DNA of 64,000 nt from Mariniphaga sp. (GTDB lineage: Bacteria > Bacteroidota > Bacteroidia > Bacteroidales > Prolixibacteraceae): NCBI GenBank assembly GCA_024636975.1, contig JAGXGA010000037.1, forward strand, positions 28,017 to 92,016, given 5' to 3'. This document shows positions 61,401-64,000 of the stretch, piece by piece. A model generated the notes under the pieces. The model had not been told where the DNA came from and did no database searches. It worked only from the letters and a program-made list of their open reading frames with translations. The translations under genes were made by a program, and so were the position numbers. Positions within the stretch are counted from its first letter, which is position 1. Every line of letters starts with the position of its first letter.

Positions 61401-62298
61401 CCATCGCACACTAGTATGCACATTGCAGATCACACAAAGAACGCTTATCATTGGAGGGTATGTTGAACTAAACATTGCCTCCTTTTAACCACATGCTATT
61501 TAAGGTTTTATTTATAGTGTTTTTAATGGGGTATTTTTCATTTCTCTCCGAAACCTTTTTTTCTACTCTTAACCGTTGATTTATTCCCTGCAGAGGCACA
61601 TTCTGGTTATCATTTTGCTGGATTTATATGAGTTTTGATAATAACTTTGCAGGTTCATACTTTATACTTTTTTTTCGGAAAGACCAAAAAGATAAACTAA
61701 ATGAAGAATTTAATTCTCAATTCTGGTAACTCCAACAAGTAATTAATTGGTAATTGACAAAACTGCAAAAGAAATCTTTAATCCAGCAGAATTAAAGGTT
61801 ATCGTGTAAATGATAAAAAATGCTAATAGTAAAATATCAGAAAAACAAATGCAACTGATATTAATCAAAGCTATCATGATTATTTTGACGAATTAGAGAG
61901 TTATGTTACCGATGGTTCTCTGCACTTTTAAATGCCACAATTAATTTTAAATTTTTGGAAACATTTGACAAAAGAAGCCTTTTCTAGAATTAGGAGAATA
62001 GATGACAATATTAAAATGGTATAATACAAATTTACTACGTTAACTGATTTACATAGTTTTAAATCTTTTGTGTTAAACTACCACGGGAAATACCTAAATT
62101 ATGAAAGAAATCGGAAAATCAGATAATAGATATTTAGACTTGTAGAATAGTATTAAAATTGCGGGGATATATCTCCCTCAACAGTTGGATGGTTTCCAGC
62201 TAATCACCAAGAATTTGACTTTATTATTTTTAAAGTCCTTTTGTGGGCAACTTTTTTCATACTAAGAATTGGTGACCCGAATAAAATACTACGCAACC
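61401..62298. other. degenerate intergenic DNA between defence genes
   Basis: About 0.9 kb, AT-rich, with stops in all frames and no intact gene. GGTATGTTGAAC near 61456 loosely resembles the reverse complement of the cassette start GTTGGGCAACATGC at 54221, but with a gap. Short open scraps are present (for example SYHDYFDELESYV near 61880) without identifiable family. Likely eroded cassettes. Confidence 0.4.
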
Positions 62299-62310
62299 AT
62301 TGTAAACAAT

Positions 62311-63177
62311 ATGAATAACTTATCATACATAGAAAAGTTAATCGGGCAAATTAGAGATATTGAACCGATTATAAATGAAATGTTTAATAACTCATCGATC
62401 TACTTCCATGACCCAAATGATAGACATAGCGCAGTTGTATTTCTCAATCCTCGTGTTTTTCATTGGGACAAAAAGGATGAAAAGAATCAAATTCTTGCCA
62501 AAGAGAAATATTTAAAATTTTATCAAAATTTTGAGCTTTTACTTGAGAAAGCACAACCAAAAATGAAAAGGGAAATTGATAAAGCGAATAAAGAAATCAT
62601 AAATTTAATAGAACAAAATAGAGCTCCCTCTTCAATTGAAAATGGAAAGAAAAATTTTCGAGAAGAGACAAAAGCGTTTATAGATTTCTTACATCTATTG
62701 GAAAATGGCAAAAAAGCTAATATTATTTTACCAGACACAAATTCAATTATTCAATATTCTGAGCCAAATAATTATTCAAAGATTTCACCGAGCAAATCAT
62801 TTGATTTTGTTATTCTACCCACGGTTCTTGCCGAACTTGACAAATTAAAAATGACTCATAGAAATGAGGACTTTAGAAAGAAAGTTGTCTCTGTTATACA
62901 AAGGTTAAAAGGGTATCGAAAACAAGGTGATGTATTAAAGGGAGTTACAGTTAGCAAGACAATAACCGTGAAGATGATTGCTACAGAACCAAATTTCAGT
63001 AAAACTCTAAGTTGGCTTGACCCGGAAAACAACGATGACCGAATCATCGCAAATTCTCTAGAGTTTCAAATTTCACACCCTGGAGATAATGTAATTCTTG
63101 TAACGTCAGATATTAATCTACAAAATAAAGCACAACTAGCAAACATAACTGTATTTGACACTGATGAATTGGAATAA
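62311..63177 (+). CDS. PIN-domain nuclease with helical N-terminus
   Basis: 288 residues from ATG 62311. This start is supported by the cassette boundary at 62299-62307, which lies between it and the in-frame GTG at 62269. Residues 1-130 are helical and charged. The PIN domain covers about 135-288, with acidic residues in ILPDTNSII, VLAELDKL, NNDDRIIANS and LVTSDINLQNKA. It looks like the PIN domains fused to PhoH-type ATPases but has no ATPase. Probably an RNase of a defence or toxin system; no antitoxin is evident. It is alone in a cassette. Confidence 0.8.
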   Translation: MNNLSYIEKLIGQIRDIEPIINEMFNNSSIYFHDPNDRHSAVVFLNPRVFHWDKKDEKNQILAKEKYLKFYQNFELLLEKAQPKMKREIDKANKEIINLIEQNRAPSSIENGKKNFREETKAFIDFLHLLENGKKANIILPDTNSIIQYSEPNNYSKISPSKSFDFVILPTVLAELDKLKMTHRNEDFRKKVVSVIQRLKGYRKQGDVLKGVTVSKTITVKMIATEPNFSKTLSWLDPENNDDRIIANSLEFQISHPGDNVILVTSDINLQNKAQLANITVFDTDELE

Positions 63178-63181
63178 ATAC

Positions 63182-63240
63182 TGTTTACAATAAATAAGAC
63201 TCTGAGCGGCGCGCAGCGTCCAGCGATGAGTCCATGTTGA
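63182..63240 (+). repeat. attC-like element of the PIN cassette (family B arm)
   Basis: TGTTTACAAT (63182-63191) is the exact reverse complement of the cassette start ATTGTAAACA at 62299-62308. It is followed by GACTCTGAGCGGCGCGCAGC, the same family B arm found in array 1 at 10550, 12271 and 16851. A right arm is not recognisable, and the sequence diverges after about 63240. Confidence 0.7.
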
Positions 63241-63745
63241 ACTACAATGTTCATGCTTTTGCCAGCGGTTGTTTAAGAAAAGGCCGGGCCGGGGAGTGTA
63301 TTTGTGGTAGTTCCCTTACGGTAACCATCTGTCCCGGTTTTGCACACCGGGCAAAGGCATGGGTTGACACCGGTAGGCGTTCAAATCGCTGTCATCTTGT
63401 TTGCAGCCAGTATTGAGAAACTTAAGCAACACTACTGTTTTTTCATTGGAGGCAAGCATAAAATCTGGAAAGTAAAAATATATTTGAAACAATAACCAAA
63501 AAGACAATCTTAATCTGGAATGGACAGGATGAAATTCACATTGAGCAAACAAGCCGCCACCCCTTTGGATGTATCAGACTCACCCGCTCCGGCATTAAAC
63601 AATAAGCCGCCCCATAACTTTGTGCAATATAGCATTGGGCGGCATGCAGCTTCAGCTTGCAAAAGAGCAGTTTTCTTGCCAACGCACCAGTGAATATTGA
63701 TATATTTGCTTTTAATTGAAATGAATTTTAAATAAGGACTAAATA
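63241..63745. other. intergenic region before hsdM
   Basis: No intact gene. GC-rich hairpins such as CCCGGTTTTGCACACCGGG (63333-63351) occur in the first half. GCCGCCC...GGGCGGC (63608-63642) with a long loop may be a terminator or structural element. Short open stretches in several frames have no clear homology. Confidence 0.4.
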
Positions 63746-64000
63746 ATGTTTGAACAAACTTTTAAAAACATAGACGACATACTTTACAAGGATGCAGGTG
63801 CGGACAGTGAATTGGATTATATCGAACAGACTTCTTGGGTTTTGTTCTTGCGATACCTTGACCATTTGGAGAGTGAAAAAGCAGATGAAGCTGCTTTGGA
63901 AGGCAAAGACTACCAGTACATATTGGACGAAGAATACCGATGGCCAAATTGGGCAATGCCCAAAACTGCTGACGGCAAACTCGACCACCACAAAACCATG
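63746..64000 (+). CDS. hsdM: type I restriction-modification methylase subunit, 5' part
   Basis: 85 codons are visible, reading MFEQTFKNIDDILYKDAGAD, SWVLFLRYLDHLESEKADEA and YRWPNWAMPKTADGKLDHH before the window ends. This is the typical HsdM N-terminal helical domain; the SAM-binding domain lies outside. HsdM pairs with HsdS to methylate host DNA, and with HsdR to cut unmodified DNA. ATG 63746 is the first codon of the conserved domain. Its position extends the defence island beyond the window. Confidence 0.92.
   Translation, partial: MFEQTFKNIDDILYKDAGADSELDYIEQTSWVLFLRYLDHLESEKADEAALEGKDYQYILDEEYRWPNWAMPKTADGKLDHHKTM

Larger units (their letters stand above)
52684..63240 (+). mobile_element. 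array 2 / defence island with cassette-like boundaries
   Basis: An attI-like leader is followed by plus-strand, AT-rich genes. Two boundaries are well supported: GTTGGGC (GTTRRRY) at 54221 after a family C arm, and the PIN cassette with ATTGTAAACA at 62299 and its exact complement TGTTTACAAT at 63182 followed by a family B arm. The 7-kb GTPase system between them is long for a single cassette and may have entered otherwise. Extent is a judgement. Confidence 0.5.

Noticed and set aside
63234..63416. A 60-codon Cys-rich open frame before hsdM
   Set aside because: No recognisable motif, lies in hairpin-rich DNA after a recombination element, and has no supporting context.
1..64000. tRNA, rRNA, riboswitch or replication origin
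   Set aside because: None was recognisable by eye; a covariance scan (tRNAscan-SE, Rfam) would be needed to exclude small RNAs.

Overview
The window looks like chromosome of an anaerobic or facultative marine/sediment Bacteroidota of the Marinilabiliales/Prolixibacteraceae kind. The grounds are type IX secretion C-terminal sorting domains, TAnnTTTG-type -7 promoter boxes, almost no Shine-Dalgarno use, DUF1080, DUF6266, DUF6992 and DUF4174 family proteins, and Tat-exported glycan enzymes. This is inferred from protein families; no rRNA or other taxonomic marker is present. All family names were assigned by eye.

Layout. 0.3-2.5 kb: a DUF1080 protein and a decayed toxin-antitoxin patch with a frameshifted mazF. 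2.5-4.2 kb: a DUF6266 gene and leader DNA that recurs in degraded form at 51.7-52.7 kb. 4.2-20.1 kb: a tyrosine recombinase followed by an integron-like gene-cassette array. Its cassettes are all on the + strand, AT-rich, and separated by long imperfect palindromes. At least seven cassettes begin with 7-13 nt that are the reverse complement of the start of their own downstream palindrome, as attC-type recombination predicts. Cargo: small membrane proteins, a WG-repeat protein, lipoproteins, YefM/YoeB, a PIN-toxin pair, a T9SS protein, two Fic proteins, HigBA, and several broken genes.

20.1-42.4 kb: a glycan-utilisation region. A long minus-strand operon (42.4 to 33.6 kb) encodes a GH39-like hydrolase, SDR, ROK kinase, SIS protein, FAD oxidoreductase, phosphotriesterase-family hydrolase, Gfo/Idh oxidoreductase and sugar isomerase. 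Beta-helix proteins and a pyruvyl-transferase-family protein lie further along the same strand; no SusC/SusD pair is present. Inserted on the plus strand (24.3-30.3 kb) is a likely operon of an ATP-grasp ligase, a plant-type glutamate-cysteine ligase and a heterodimeric ABC exporter, which suggests synthesis and export of a gamma-glutamyl thiol.

43.0-50.8 kb: narK-narG-narH-narJ-narI, a complete respiratory nitrate reductase with its transporter. It is flanked by remnants showing that a block containing a pyruvyl-transferase gene and a DUF6992 gene was duplicated and then eroded.

52.7-64 kb: a defence island. It starts with a leader homologous to the one after the recombinase at 5.4 kb but has no recombinase. 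It holds a class III nucleotide-cyclase-like gene with a (L/M)STLQ(Y/G)GG octapeptide-repeat protein; a GTPase-centred conflict system (helical protein, two P-loop GTPases, and a GAP1-type protein fused to a nucleoside phosphorylase/nucleosidase domain) followed by an AbiGi-like gene; a cassette-borne PIN nuclease; and the start of a type I restriction methylase gene (hsdM) running off the window. The two most interesting items are the Bacteroidota-type cassette arrays and the GTPase-nucleosidase system.
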